From Avena insularis (Eukaryota > Streptophyta > Magnoliopsida > Poales > Poaceae): 64,000 nucleotides of DNA. The position numbers and the translations under genes were made by a program. The DNA lies in the NCBI GenBank assembly GCA_023614405.1, contig CM042689.1:310039132-310103131 (forward strand), written 5' to 3'. This document shows positions 10,895 to 23,366 of the stretch, piece after piece (position 1 is the stretch's first letter; the number at the start of each line of letters is the position of its first letter). Below the pieces are notes generated by a model that worked only from the letters and a program-made list of their open reading frames with translations, made no database searches and had not been told where the DNA came from.

Positions 10895-11871
10895 CTATTT
10901 AGCATCTAGGACGGCACCAATAGTAACGGTGCGCTCTGGGAATTGTTCATCTATCTGGAACTTTTTTGTTTCTTTAGTCGGCTGAAAGGAGACACTTCCA
11001 TGTGGGTTGGCTAATGCCGACATATTCAGCTGTGCCGGTGACGAAAATGCTACCTCCTGAATCCTTCTTTTTCCCTTGCTATTACCAATGATTCGGCCAA
11101 ATTTGACCCGGCTGAAGCACATTCCATTGACTTTCTGTAATCCCCTGCTACTGTTATCACCCCTTGTGGTCCGGGTAACTTCATTTTCAGATAATTTACA
11201 TGGCAGCTGCTCATGAATTTGGCCAATGCTGGCCGTCCGAGTAAAGCATGATAACAACTTTCTAGATCCACCACCTCAAACTCTAAGTTTTCTGCTCTGC
11301 AGTTATCTCTTGTGCCGAACAATACATCCACTCGCACCTTACCAATGGGTTCGCATGAAAGTCCTAGTACTATCCCATGGAAAGTGGTCCTCGTGGATTG
11401 CAGCATGTTCTACGATATTCCGAGTTTATGCATCGTATCTTTGTACATGATGTTGATAGTGCTGCCATTGTCAATGAGTACCTTTGAAAATTTCACATTA
11501 ATGCTTGGTCCAACAAATGTCGGATCTAACACGAGTGCATACGACCCTAGACTCGGCATTATCTTGGGGTGATCCTTTATGCTCCAGGTTACCTCTTGAT
11601 CCAACCAAGGCACATATCTTGGTACTGTCGACATCACTGCATTTGCTTCCATATGCCGGCGCTGCACACTCTGCTTGTCTTGCTGTTCTGTTGTGAACAC
11701 GCAATACGACTGATGATGTTCTCTGTAATCATTGCGTCCATTATTTCCTGGATTTGTCCTTCCATCCGGACCTTGGTTCATCACTTGATGCACCGCATCC
11801 CTCCGGTCCGAGTTGTCATACCTCGGGGGAGGAGGTGGTAACATCAGTTGCTGTGCATTTGCTCCAGTCAA
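10895..11871 (-). pseudogene. pol: Tat protease and protease-RT linker
   Basis: Aspartic protease region with VLIDNGSTINIMY, in which the active triad reads D-N-G, then FHGIVLGLS and YHALLGRPALAKFM, typical of Tat proteases. A TAG at 11410-11412 interrupts it in frame. A frameshift near 11050-11100 moves to the linker (10895-11257), which ends at TAG 10895-10897. The unusual D-N-G and the stops suggest loss of function. Confidence 0.8.
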
Positions 11872-11895
11872 CTGCGGCTGATGCTGCAGATGTGC

Positions 11896-13680
11896 CTAGA
11901 GAGGCGCTGCCTGTATGCCTGCGGGGTTCCCCATTGCATTTTTCATCCATGCACATTGGCGGGTCGTATGGTTGGCTGGCCTGGCTGGGTTTGACGTGTG
12001 AAATTTACACGGCTGATCTAACATAGACTCGAACGTGTACTTCGGCCTCTCCTGCCATTGCTTCTTTTGTTCTGGTGTCCACTGTCTTTTTCCTTCATTC
12101 CTTGGTGTCCACTGCTGAGGACCATTCTTTTGCCGTTGAGTGGTTCCGTGACTCGGCTGATCATGCGCTACTGCTGCCACCTGGGCCGAACCATATCCAT
12201 AATCCGATCTCTCTTCTCTTCTTCTTCTTCCTCTGAAGTCATTGCGCCTGGATGACCCGGCCATATCTCTTGCATATTGATCTTGAAGCTCTCGATGATC
12301 TGCTGACATTAACTCTGGTTGCGTCGGATCTGCCAGTGCATAGGAATCCACTATCCTGATGGTTTCTGCCAATGTGGTTGGCATATCTCTTTGCAGTCGC
12401 TGCCATAACACACTGCCATAGCGGCATCCTTGAGCGAACCAAGCTATTGCTTGTGATTCTATAACTCCTTCACACGAGTTTCTCAGGTTACACCATCGAG
12501 TTAAAAACTCTCTGTCCGTCTCATTTGGTCTCTGCTTGCACATGGCTAATTGCTGCGGCCTGTTTGGCCTCTTGTAAGTACTGGTAAAGTTGCTAACGAA
12601 CATTTCTTCAAAATCCAACCAACAGTTGATGCTGCCTGCTGGCAGATTATTCAACCATACTCTAGCTGGTCCTTCCAACATTTGTGGGACATATCGTACT
12701 GCCCATCGTAAGTTCCCACCTGCTATTTTCATAGCAGTGGCATAATCAATCAACCAGTCTTGTGGTTTGGTGCTCCCATTATATGTTTTTGTGCCTCTTG
12801 CCAGCTGAAAGTTCGGCACAGGTGGTTCGCCCATGATCCGTGGTCCGAAGCATGTCGAACCCGGTGGACCCTGTTCTTCCAGCAACTCAGATTGGTATAA
12901 CTGGTCTAGCTTTACTCTGGCATCATTTGACGGCAAATCTCTGTACAGAACTCTGTCCTGCATTCCATAGTGGTTATTTCCACCATGGATCGCATATTCC
13001 ATCTCGGAATAACCATCATTATACCTTTCATTTACCTGATTGTGGCGAGCTGGTCTCGCTTCTCTTTCCTGCCGAGGTTCATTTCTTGGCTGCGGGTTGT
13101 GTGGCGGTTCTCTCCTTTCTTCGACCGGGATATTGTTCTCGTGATTTCCTCTTCCGAGTTCTGCTCTGCCGAGATCTCCATTGCCTCGGCTTTTGCCGCC
13201 TTTCTCAACACGGCCGGGGTTCCTCTCGCCATTGTTACCTCGGCTTCCATTGCCTCTGTTCTCGTTTGCTTTCCCGGCTATCGCCGGATCATATGGAACA
13301 ATTTGCTTGTTTCTCTTTCCCGAAGTTATCGCTCTGTCCTTTCGTGCATTGTTTCTGGGTGAAGATGCTGCCGCAACAGATAAGGCAGGTGCTTCCCCAG
13401 CCGAGTGAACCATCCGCGAAGCCCCTGGCCTCGCCGGACCTGCCCTGAGCATCTCTTCATTCTGCTGGTTCGCAATGCGTACCAGCTCATTCACTCTTTC
13501 TTGCTGTTTCTGCCGGGCTTCGCCGGTCAACCCCTCTAACTCTAATGCTGCGGCATTTGCCGCTCTCAGGTTCTTTGCCGGGGTACTGTATCTCGGCAAG
13601 CCTAAATCGACTGATTCTGCCTTATGAGCATCATGCTCCTTGTTGATATCATCTATGAGGTTCTTTCCTCTTAATCTCAA
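11896..13680 (-). CDS. gag: Tat gag, main open segment (594 codons)
   Basis: Long open segment encoding the structural protein. The N-terminal 250 residues are low-complexity and rich in Arg, Asn, Gly and Glu. The capsid-like region follows (RWAVRYVPQMLEGPARVWLNNLP, FLTRWCNLRNSCEGV, IAWFAQGCRYG). Near the C-terminus is an atypical zinc finger, CKFH to TTRQC, with about 14 residues between His and the final Cys pair, as in other Tat gags. It is out of frame with the gag start upstream, so the real protein would begin near 14364. Best preserved gene of this element. Confidence 0.8.
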   Translation of the reverse strand: MRLRGKNLIDDINKEHDAHKAESVDLGLPRYSTPAKNLRAANAAALELEGLTGEARQKQQERVNELVRIANQQNEEMLRAGPARPGASRMVHSAGEAPALSVAAASSPRNNARKDRAITSGKRNKQIVPYDPAIAGKANENRGNGSRGNNGERNPGRVEKGGKSRGNGDLGRAELGRGNHENNIPVEERREPPHNPQPRNEPRQEREARPARHNQVNERYNDGYSEMEYAIHGGNNHYGMQDRVLYRDLPSNDARVKLDQLYQSELLEEQGPPGSTCFGPRIMGEPPVPNFQLARGTKTYNGSTKPQDWLIDYATAMKIAGGNLRWAVRYVPQMLEGPARVWLNNLPAGSINCWLDFEEMFVSNFTSTYKRPNRPQQLAMCKQRPNETDREFLTRWCNLRNSCEGVIESQAIAWFAQGCRYGSVLWQRLQRDMPTTLAETIRIVDSYALADPTQPELMSADHRELQDQYARDMAGSSRRNDFRGRRRREERSDYGYGSAQVAAVAHDQPSHGTTQRQKNGPQQWTPRNEGKRQWTPEQKKQWQERPKYTFESMLDQPCKFHTSNPARPANHTTRQCAWMKNAMGNPAGIQAAPL

Positions 13681-14364
13681 CTCGTCAACCCGCTCAGGAG
13701 CGACGTCAAGCTTGTTTGCTTTAGCATACTCTCGCAGGGTCCTGTTTCAGGATTCCCGCAAGGCCGACACCTTTTTTGCCTCTACCAGCACCTTTTGCCT
13801 GGTTTCTTCCAACTCTGCCTGAGCATTTGCCGGATCAAGTATCGGCGCTACAGGTGTAGTCAAGTTATCTATAGTTGCCTAAAGAATGTTTTCTGGTCTT
13901 TCCAGAGGTGGCCCTCTTACCCTTGGTGCCTTTGGGGTTGTTTCCTGCACCTCGGTGCAGTTGGCATGGGATTACCTCGCTGGGTTGTGGAGCTATCTGC
14001 CTGGGCGCGACCGGCACCCCCGCCGCTAGATCTCTGCTTGATCCGGCGCCTGCTGCTCCAGCCTGCACCCCGGCCGCGACCATCACCTCGACGCTGCCGA
14101 CTGGGCGCGCCCCCCGCGGACGGCTCGTGGCGCTAAGGGGAGGTTCTCCTGCAACAATAACCCAGTGAGGATAAACGCCGGAGATGTCGACGCCGACATA
14201 GACCTGGTGCATGCCCAAGCTGATGAAGACGTCGTTGCGTGGGGGAGTTTTTCCCCTGAAGCTGCCTGCATTGTCGCTGACGTAGTCACAGAGATCAAGT
14301 CTCCGGACCAAGCCAGAGACAATGCGCTCGCCAGTGTTGATGAAGTTTCCCGTCCGGATCATGA
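13681..14364 (-). pseudogene. gag: Tat gag N-terminal part
   Basis: From an ATG at 14362-14364, just downstream of the primer site, a frame runs to a stop at 13865 (MIRTGNFINTGERIVSG to the C-terminal KHSLGNYR). It then needs a frame change to reach the main gag segment. The start next to the primer site supports gag. The middle is Ala/Gly/Pro-rich. A GC-rich overlapping plus-strand frame is a shadow. Confidence 0.55.
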
Positions 14365-14385
14365 CTCCAGCTAGCACCGCTGCTG

Positions 14386-14403
14386 GCCCCACGGTGGGCG
14401 CCA
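14386..14403 (-). promoter_or_regulatory. Tat primer-binding site
   Basis: On the minus strand, TGGCGCCCACCGTGGGGC follows the LTR end by two bases. It would pair with a tRNA 3' end to start minus-strand cDNA synthesis. The string is familiar from RIRE2-like elements; I do not assign the tRNA. Confidence 0.7.
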
Positions 14404-14405
14404 AC

Positions 14406-15178
14406 TGTCGTGGTGGTGACATGGTAGATTCCATGGGTAGGCTAAAGTAAGGGGCCAATGGATGCTAGTGGGATCTGGGGAGGGAAGATGCAGTTGATTC
14501 TACACACAAAAGACTAAGGCAAAGATCTTTATTTCTCCTTCCTTGGGCTACAAGTGCTCCTTGAGCTGTATACAAGGAGAAAGGAAGAACTTTACCAGCC
14601 TAACGGTACTAAATGAGCCGATGCCCTCTTCACGGTCCTAGCCTCCCCTTATAAAGGAGAGCCTTGGGTTCCTTTAGGGCTGACGTGGCAAGCATATTCG
14701 AGGAATATGCTTGTCCCAAAATAGTAGTTCGGCGGCCTCCTTTCCCTGTCTCCCTTCTAACCACGGCAAGGTTCCAGAGGGCCCCTCCTGCGCGCCTCGG
14801 GCTTCAGGACTGTCACCTCCGTGACCTCCTTCTGCCCCTCTGTTGCTCTGCGCATTTGTCCCTTGCGCTTGGCTCCGCTCAGATTCTCCCTGCCTGCGGC
14901 TAGAGTTTGACTTTAGGCTTCTCCTTATCCTGCAATCCAGATCTTCGCGTAACTCGGCTCGTCCTTCACCCGCATTAAGAATATTCGGGCTAACCCGACC
15001 GACTTACGCAATACCTCGGCCGGGTAATGCCTTGCTATTACTATAAGGGTCCTGCCCTTTCTTATATCGGCCGACCTCTACTGGATTCGGCCGACTCAGA
15101 CTGTAACTCGGAAATTGTACGGAGGACATCCTTTCGTCTCTCCCCATCCTTACCCTATCCGAGGTCACCTCCCCAACA
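14406..15178 (-). repeat. Tat 5' LTR (773 bp)
   Basis: On the minus strand it starts TGTTGGGGAGGTGACC and ends CACCACGACA, two bases before the primer site. A TATA-like TTTATAAG lies near 14648-14656 (minus). The left boundary is firm; the right boundary rests on the TG...CA ends and on the change to Athila-like sequence at 15179. The other LTR is off the window, so the target duplication (tagtc at 15179-15183) cannot be checked. Confidence 0.75.
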
Positions 15179-15669
15179 TAGTCATAGATGCAGTTGGATA
15201 GCGGTCTATGTATCTTGTTGTATTGCCCAATCGAATCTCATAGGATCTTGAATGTCTAGTATTGCATTGTTATGCCTTGCTCTGTGCTGTCAATTGCCCC
15301 ATTGTCATTTGTTTACTTAGCATGCCATGCTTGTTTATCTTAAGGAGAACACCTCTAGTGAACTATGAACCCCGGTCCAATCTTTACCATTGATACATCT
15401 TCCACTATTACTATTTACTTTCTGCAAACCACCATTACCTTCCACACCATACAATTAATCCTTTATTTCCAGCAAACTGGTGAGATTGACAACCTCACTG
15501 TTCATTGGGGCAAAGTCTTGAGTTTGTGTTGTGTAGGTTTCCAAGTTGCTAGCAACACCTTTGAGTCATTTCCTTACTCCTACTGGTTCGATAACCTTGG
15601 TTTCTTTCTAAGGGAAGACTTGCTGTTGTGCTCATCATACCTGCTTCCTTGGGTTCTCCCAACGAAGCT
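15179..15669 (+). mobile_element. Fragment of an Athila-like gypsy LTR or leader
   Basis: No ORF of interest. The text (AGTTGGATAGCGGTCTATG, GAACCCCGGTCCAATC, GGTGAGATTGACAACCTCAC, TACTGGTTCGATAACCTTGG) resembles the LTR-end/leader region I recall from Athila-like gypsy elements of wheat relatives. No protein supports this; the call is from memory of nucleotide motifs. It was the target for the Tat element and ends where Copia LTR sequence begins. Confidence 0.45.
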
Positions 15670-16049
15670 CTACAGTGATATGAGCGCATCAATCTCACAG
15701 TCAAAAGATTAGGCCATGTTGTTTCTATTTAATCTTAAATGCTGAACATTAAGTAACTAGATATCATTGTGATTAACTTTGGGTGTTTGTCTATCATATC
15801 ATTCAACCAATGATATGACCTCATTGTCAATTGGCACTATCACCCATGATCTCGAAACCATAGATCATCGCTTGCGTAATGAGCTAGTTCGCTAGAGGTA
15901 ACTAGAGACCTGGTTTGTTTACATACCACACGTGTATTAATGTTTCATATTAATATAGTTATAGCACAGTAAGAAACGTATTATGAACATACAAGAGATA
16001 CATCAAATAAAAAAACTTTATTTTTTGCCTCTAGGGCATATCTCCTTCG
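15670..16049 (-). repeat. Truncated Copia 3' LTR
   Basis: On the minus strand it begins GGAGATATGCCCTAGAGGC, the typical start of BARE/Angela-like LTRs, but the terminal TGTT is changed to CGAA. It aligns by eye with 44530-44922 of the Copia solo LTR at clearly reduced identity. Only the first roughly 380 bp remain; the rest is replaced by Athila-like sequence. Confidence 0.75.
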
Positions 16050-16075
16050 GTCTTCCACTTTCACTAGAGTGCAAA

Positions 16076-16200
16076 TTAATCTAGCTTTACAGTAGGCGAT
16101 GACTTAACACCAATAGTATCCCGGTGTTTCTCATGCTTGGCTTGTGGATGTCCTTTGGTAAAAGGATCTACAGCATTCAGATCCATATGCACTTTTGCAA
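16076..16200 (-). pseudogene. pol: Copia pol C-terminus
   Basis: Minus-strand frame continuing the RNase H: the end reads DLNAVDPFTKGHPQAKHE, which matches the last residues of Copia polyproteins, and stops at TAA 16076-16078. A purine-rich stretch (AAGTGGAAGACCGAA, minus) lies between it and the LTR. It is separated from the rest of RNase H by solo LTR B1. Confidence 0.8.
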
Positions 16201-19200
16201 TGTAGAGGTCCCAACCTTTAATAAGGTAGAGATCCTTGTGTTTACAATGCTAGTCCCTGGATCAATAACTAGAATCCACAATTTAAGGTGTAATATCAAG
16301 AAACAAAGGTCATAGTACAACTTTATAACCAAGAATAAAATAATTCATTACATCTTACATAGCTCATTTGGCTATCTCATTACAATGCAGCAGAAATAAC
16401 TATATAGCATGGAGTCCTTCATCTTCAAAGTGCCACAGGCATTCATGTTGGTTGTAGACTTGTAATCCTATTCAACATATTTCACTAACATCAAACAAAC
16501 CTGCAACATTATAAGTTACAGACACAAGGGTCAATACATTTGAATTGTATTGGCAAGTTTCACTACTATGTAGAAATAAGTGGATCCTATCAACACATGC
16601 ATATTTAGCTAAGTAGGGTTTAGGCTCATTTGTATAAAGCAATATAGTTTTATCCTATCTTTTCAAAATAGTTTTGATCTTTTGACAATCTTTCTGAACT
16701 CCTTGGAAAACTCCAAGTGCTTCTAATCCCTTGTTGACACCATCAAGTTTTACTTTGAGAAATTGGAATGTCGAGATCTTCCATAGCTTCAGGCCTTAGT
16801 TTCTCAGAGTTGTCCGTAACCGGGGACACGTCTAAGTACTTAGAATTTGATCTTCTGCAGAAGTTGTACACTTTACCCACATGACACAATCTCGTCTTGA
16901 CGCCACCAGTGGCCGCTGGATAAGTACACACCAAATGGAGTACCGGCAGATCGAGAATGTGACAAAATCTTTCCATAGAAGTCCTCCCAATACATAATGC
17001 TAGCACATCTACCAAGCACCAATGTAAGCATATACTTCCAATACATAATTCTAGTTAACCTGAATAGGTACCAATGCAAGGGTCTTCCACTATGTAATTG
17101 ATTAAGCCAGAGCCCATTTAGCATGTGGCTGTACACGGAAGCCACTGTACGAGAAACATGTTCAATCTCTAAGTCCCTAGGTGGTATTCTTCTAGTGCAC
17201 ACACGAAAAAGATAGCCATATATATATGGTTCTCTTCGTTGCCACCTTATTCACAACTGAGTATCCACATTCCACCCAGGTGATTCATTGAGTACTTGTT
17301 TTATTAATAAAACATATATTTTTCCAACACTTCATATAATCATAACGTGGTATTCCGCCCCGAATCTATAGCAAGGCTAAGCATACTACAACTACGATAT
17401 TTTCACTAAGGAAGATATAAAGGATTTTCCTAATAGGACATAGCATAGCATAATAACATAGTAGCTCTACAAAAATTCTACTAAGTGTAATGAAAATAGT
17501 AGGACATGGATGGTAGTGCCACTTGCCTTAGTAGTTGGTGGTGTTGGTACACTCTTCACAATAACACACTTGACAATCAACACAATCTATCAAGCAAAAC
17601 AACCAAGACAAAACATACACAAGATCAACACTAATGGCAACACAAAAATCATGCAAAGTATGCAAACATGAAAGATGGCAATTTTTATTGTACAAATTTA
17701 TATAACAAGGTTATGAACATTACTAAGTGATTTATGAATATTTTATATTTTCAAGATTACAAATGCAACCATTTGTGCAATTGTAGCAATTAGTAACATT
17801 TTCCAACAGTTGGAAAGGCCATTCTCACTAAATAATTACCACGGTCTTATTTTTACTAGAATAAAATTATATTTTGGTCTTACTGTACATAAGGTTCAAT
17901 TTACAACCATTTACAAAAGGATTCACTTAAAAATAATTTACACAACAATTTTTATACTCAAAATACTCCACAAATGGTTCTGTAAAAAACGTGATTTTAA
18001 CAGACTAAAAAATACCGAATTATGGCTCCACTGTGTTCTACTCGTTTTTTTGAATCCATAGACATATTATTTGCTAAATTTGGATATACAAAACTAAAGA
18101 TATAATTTTTATGGTGAAAATGACCAATTAAACCATTTAATCTATAAATAAAAATTTTGTACAGAGAATAAGTAATATTATTGCAGAAATGGATTCTACA
18201 GAATCTTAGCTTTTCAGGGATACCAAATTTATAATTTTTGGACTTCTAAATCTTTTTCTATGAATTATACGAGTTCGTACTAAAATCTGGAAAAGTCAAA
18301 TTCGGGAATTGACTGAAATTGACTTTGCCCGATCTAACTGAGTTGACTGTTAACTACGCTGATGTCATGATAATGTCAGAATTGACTACATAAAAAGTTG
18401 GTTGGATGGAAAAACTTTCTACATGAAAGTTGTAGATAACAACTAGATCTATCTACTGTTAAAAGGAAATTGAATTTGAAGCAACGAGGTGGGCGTAAAA
18501 TGGATTATACCTTCTAAGATCTAAATCTTAGACCGCCTTTTTCTCTCTGCTCGATGAACGAAACAAGGTGAAACCAGCGGGAATGGAACCGTCTTGACAA
18601 GGGGAACAACTTCCGTCTTCAAGCCACCGCGATCCGAGGTTGTCTTGAAGGTCTATTTGGGTGGATAAGATTGGGGAAAATTTTAGACGAAAATGGGGAA
18701 AAGATGAGTTGAAAACTTATGAAATTTCCTGGAGTGGGGTTTATATAGGAGGGGGTGGGGGCTGGATTAAAGGAGATTAAAGAGGAAGTGTAATTAGAGG
18801 ACATTTAGTGCAACTTAGGAGGGCAATTGAAAGTCATTTAGGAGCATTAGATACAAAGACCAAGTGCTCCGTGGTACACGTTCGTGTACTTACCTGGTGG
18901 CCTCATGGTGGCCTCTTGGCCGATCGGCCTGGTTGGGCTGGCCCATTTTGGCTGGCCTGGCCGGCTATTTTTTTTATATTTTTTCTATTTCTTAATTCTT
19001 TCATAACTTTTATTTAGAGCTTCGATTTTATTGATTCAAATTTCTACGGGTTCGTAAATTCATGGACAATATTTTAGGACATAATTTTATATATTTGGAA
19101 ATGTTTAATTTTCTCAATTATTAATTAGTCAATTATTGTACGATTGCATGTATGCGATATTAGCCTAGTTGCAGGGCAATATATGTGGAATGACTTGGAT

Positions 19201-19756
19201 TCTTTCCTTATTTGAACTTGATTCGATTTAGTTCCACTTTACATGGATAACCATGAATTAAAGTTTGAAAATATGAGAGGATAATTTTATAAAATCTTAA
19301 AATAGCTCACATAAGCTATGGTGCTTATTTTAAAACGAGACTCTTTGCTTTTATTTTTTGGTTCAAAACAAAACAAAGGTTGTTTGAAAAATGTAATTGA
19401 AGTAGTTGAGATGTATAGATGGTTTTTGATTGAGAACATTCCTCAAGATTAATTTTTTTTTTCAAATATAGGAAGTTTGTGAAAAAGATTTTGAAGGGGA
19501 ACCTTGCAAATTATAATTTTGAAGTAGAGGAGATATATGGATAATCTTGATGCTTTGATCTTAGGGTTTTTTGTTAAATGCTATTTTTATTTTAAGGAGT
19601 ACCTTTATTTGGGGGAAAACTTTTGTAATAGTTTAAAAGGTTTTAATGTTTCCAATTAGAAGCAAAAAGTTTCTTTTCCCCATAAATTTCAACAATTGTT
19701 TCTTTTGTTAATTTATTTTTCACATTTCAAAATTTGGAAAATTTTGGGATGTGACA
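16201..19756 (-). mobile_element. Solo LTR B1 (family B, 3556 bp)
   Basis: On the minus strand starts TGTCACATCCCAAAATTTTC and ends AGGTTGGGACCTCTACA. It is flanked by perfect 5-bp duplications tgcaa (16196-16200 and 19757-19761), has no interior, and interrupts Copia pol. It is similar along its length to the B3 LTRs but several hundred bases shorter. It shows a TGGGC-rich cluster near 18925-18965. No conserved ORF. Solo LTRs arise by recombination between the two LTRs of one element. Confidence 0.88.
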
Positions 19757-20169
19757 TGCAAATCTTGACTTCACCATTCTCAACATTTTGTATAATGGTG
19801 TGGAATCTCAGTTGGATGTGTTTTACTATGGTATGAGCTCTTGGTTCTGACACGTTTGCAATGGATCCTGTGTTATCACAGAATATTTTCATAGGGTCAT
19901 CCGCATTAGGAACAACTCCCAGTTCGATGATGAAATTCTGATAGCCAAACAGCTTCATTCGCTGCAGAGTTAACTGTGATGTATTCCGACTCCATTGAAG
20001 ATTGTGCCACCACTGGTTGCTTCACGCTTCTTCAGGCTACTGCACCACCATTCACCAGAAACACATATACTGTCTGAGACTTCAAGCATCAGAGTGTGTG
20101 TTCCAGCTCGCATCCATGTAACCAGTTACGTTTAGAGCTTCATCACCACCTCAAATACTAGGAACATAT
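19757..20169 (-). pseudogene. pol: Copia RNase H
   Basis: Copia RNase H with GYMDASW, SMESEY, FIIELGVVPN, CDNTGSIANVSEPRAHTIVKH readable across three frames with stops, so it is degenerate. It joins at 20169/61013 to the RT part across the A2 nest and at 19757/16200 to the C-terminus across B1. In the intact element it degrades RNA in the RNA-DNA hybrid. Confidence 0.8.
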
Positions 20170-23100
20170 TGTAAGATCCCTCCGTTTATAAAGGTAAGGA
20201 TCCCTGTGATTACAATGCTAGTCCCTGGATCAATGCTAGCATCCACAGTTTAAGATGAAGTACACAGAAACAAAGGTCATTATTACATATCATTCCAGAG
20301 ACAAACATAGTCTTTTACAAACTCCATGGCCACAGGCCTAATACAAGAGTTCAAATATATATTAAGATAAATAAGTCTTCATCTTCATGTGCCACAGGCA
20401 AACATGTTGAGTGTAGACTCATAACCCCTAATCATCATCAGAATAACCTGCAACATCACAAGTTACAGCCATAGTGGGTCAATACATTGGAATAGTATTG
20501 GCAAGTGATACCTTAGTTAAATATTAGTAATCTAGATTCTATATGCATTTTGGCTAAGTGTATCTTAGGCTTGCTTTGCTCAAAATAGGTTTTACCTATC
20601 AGTTGAAAATACTAAGTTTTTCTTTGACAAAACTTTCCCAAGGAATCACCAATAGACATTGGTGAACCTTTACCCTTGTTCACCCACAAGTTTTTAACTT
20701 AGAAATTGGGATGAGGAGATTCTTGATAGCTTCCATGTCTTGACGCTCAAGTTGTCCAATACCAGGGACATGGCTAAGTACTTAGATTCTTCCATCTGCA
20801 GAGGTGGTGCACTTTCCCCACAAGACTTGATTTTCACTAAGACATGACCTTTCAGAAGCCTTCCCTTAGACCAAATGGACGCGCTCCAACCTATCATCCC
20901 ACTACCAACAACTGTCCAAATGGCTAAGTTATTGCAACCTATATGATCCAGGCAGAGCCCATAATGCCATGTGGCTGCACTAGAAGCTTCTTAACATTTG
21001 GCATCTCAAATCCCTTTATTCCTGGGTGGCTTTCCATAAGTGAGATACACAAGGTAAGCCATAGAAATGGGCCTTGTGTAACCACTCAACATAAACCATT
21101 CTTTCCATTCCACCCAGGTGTTTCATTCACTTAGTTGTTTTATTAAGCAAAACACAAGTCCAAAGACTTAGAAATATTTTTTCATAACATGAATATATAA
21201 CCACCCTTGGTTGCTACTAGCTAGGCTAAGCATGGCAATGGTAAGCATCTTAACTTAGAAATTTCCAGCAATTCTACAACTACTAGGATTTCCCAAGCAT
21301 AGCATATAGATTAAAATATTCATGCAAGTCCTATACAAAATATTTCTAGTGCATAGTTGAAAAACATAGGAATAAAATCATGAAGCACCACTTGCCTTGG
21401 TAGTTTGGGGATTAGCAACAATCTTCACAATCACAATCACTATTTGCACCAAAATCTACACATAAAATAATGGCACCAAAATCACATACAAAATATATAC
21501 AAACAAAAATACATGAATGCATGCAAATGCCATGTGATGATTTTTCTACACCAGACAAGACAAGTGAACAGTACTGAATCATAAACAAGTCCAAGATATT
21601 CAAAATAAACCTTATTTGATCCATAATATATTTATCAAATAATTTATATAATCCAAATAAGCCTACACAAGTTTCTTCATAAACAACTATTTTTACAGAG
21701 GCAAAATATTAAAAACATTGCATAAACAGATATGATTTTCTCTCCTAATTCCAATGATATAAAATTTGCAAAAATTGAACGTGGGAATCAAAAGATATGA
21801 ATTTTACAAGTTTGGTTAACTAATAGATCAAATTTTCTGTTTTAAATTCAAACAGAGGCCACGCGGCGCTTTCAGATTCACTGGTACCGATTCACGCGGA
21901 TAGAATAACGTGGACCGCACGATCGAAATGAAATTGCACGACCAGATCTGTCCTGTACCCCTTCGTTTAAGTGATCTATTTAACGCGTTGGATCTGGATC
22001 TAATGGCTCGCGATCAAGCGACCAAACTCTAGCGGCGCTAGCGGCGGCGAGTGGCGGCGGCGGCTCTGTCAGAGATGTTGCCGATGATCTAGGTTGCACG
22101 GGAGAGGGAGAGGTGGCTTACCGAGTTTGCCGTGCGCTGCTGATGCTCAAGGTATGCTTGGTTGGCGAAGGGGCGCTCGCGGTCGACGGAGATTGCTCGC
22201 CGGAGTCGCTGCTGTCGTCGGGTGTGTGCTGCTAGAGACGGTGGCGACGCTACGGTTCACGCTAAGGCACGAGAGAGGTGGTGTTAGATGCGTGCAAATG
22301 AGGCGATCGTGTGAGTATGAATGAGAGAGGGAGGCGCGGTCAGTACAAACCAGGAGAGCTCGTCCGAGTTTGCGGCTGCGTCGGGCACTTGCGATCGTCG
22401 TCGTTGGCGAGGCTCCCGATAGTCCTAGCACGTACCAGTGGAGTTAGAAGATGCGTAAGGCTGCTGTGATCATGCTGGAAAGATTATAAGGCAAGGGGCG
22501 ATGAGAGCTCACCGGAATTGCACGCCGGAGTGGCTCGGTACCGCGGCGGTGCAAGTGATATTGTGGGAAGCCTGGTGGCGGAGTGGGGGTGCTAGGTGAG
22601 GGGAAATGGCCGCAGAGGGGTGGAGGTTAAATAGCCAGAGCAGGGGCGAGATTAACGCGCAGCATCAATGGGATTGAAGGGCATTTGCGTCGGGAGGAAA
22701 CGGCTGTGGTGGCGCTGGTCACAGGCGAGATTTGGGGACGACGGGGTGACGTGGCTGTGGGGCCTAGTTGTCAGCGAGGGGGTGTGCGCGAGCGCGGTGA
22801 GAAACAGAGGAGAAAGAGGGAACCCGGGTGGGCTGTTTTGTCTGATGGGCTGGATTGGTGGCGCCAGGCCCAGTTGGGTTTTCTAAACCTTTTTCTGTTA
22901 CTAATTTGATTTTCTGGAATCATTTTCAAATAAATTCAAAAGTATTTGAACTTCAAATCTTTCTGGCCTTTTGTAAAATGAATCCTGTATAATTTTGAGT
23001 ATAAAACCATTCTGCCTTGCTGGACTTGCATAGTTTCTTTGAATTTTTTTAAAACAATAGTGCCTTAGCACTTGGTTTGATAAAGATTTGAAAAGAGTTT

Positions 23101-23352
23101 TAAAACCATAATGGTTTTGGAAATTTCTATCCAAACTTTTACATTCAACCAAACCAATCCTATGAACTCATTCCATGGTTTTAAAACAAATATTCTCGCT
23201 CTTGAGAGTGGTATTAGATCAATGTTTGCCCACACAAAATAATAGCACTTAGTGCTTCTGTTTTCTTGAAATGAGTTTGAAATTGATCCCTAAATGATAT
23301 GCATGCATGAATGATATGAAAATGTTGAAAACATGATTTTTGGAATGTTACA
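20170..23352 (-). repeat. A2 3' LTR (3183 bp)
   Basis: On the plus strand it starts TGTAAGATCCCTCC and ends GGAATGTTACA next to the polypurine tract. It is the undeleted partner of the 5' LTR pieces: the stretch 20995-21602 is missing from the 5' LTR. A TGGGC cluster lies near 22820-22880. No conserved gene inside. Confidence 0.9.
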
Positions 23353-23354
23353 AA

Positions 23355-23366
23355 TCTAACCCCCTT
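23355..23366 (-). promoter_or_regulatory. A2 polypurine tract
   Basis: Minus-strand AAGGGGGTTAGA, two bases from the 3' LTR, identical to A1 and A3 and overlapping the pol stop codon. Confidence 0.8.

Larger units (their letters stand above)
7263..15178 (-). mobile_element. Tat-lineage Ty3/gypsy element, minus strand, 3' LTR missing from the window
   Basis: Read on the minus strand: 5' LTR (14406-15178), primer site, gag, protease, RT, RNase H, a second archaeal-type RNase H, integrase, then a 3' UTR with tandem repeats. The dual RNase H places it in the Tat clade; the RIRE2/Retand group is the likely home. Copy A1 inserted in its 3' UTR, so its own 3' LTR lies left of the window. Four in-frame stops and several frameshifts show it is dead. 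Codons and spacers are GC-richer than in its neighbours. Confidence 0.85.

Noticed and set aside
12840..13448. Long plus-strand ORF opposite the Tat gag
   Set aside because: Shadow of the GC-rich gag frame on the other strand; no family motif.
22094..22431. Paired ORFs in GC-rich sequence that recur at 35296-35707
   Set aside because: Same LTR region in the two LTRs of A2; frames differ between the copies, so it is not a conserved protein.
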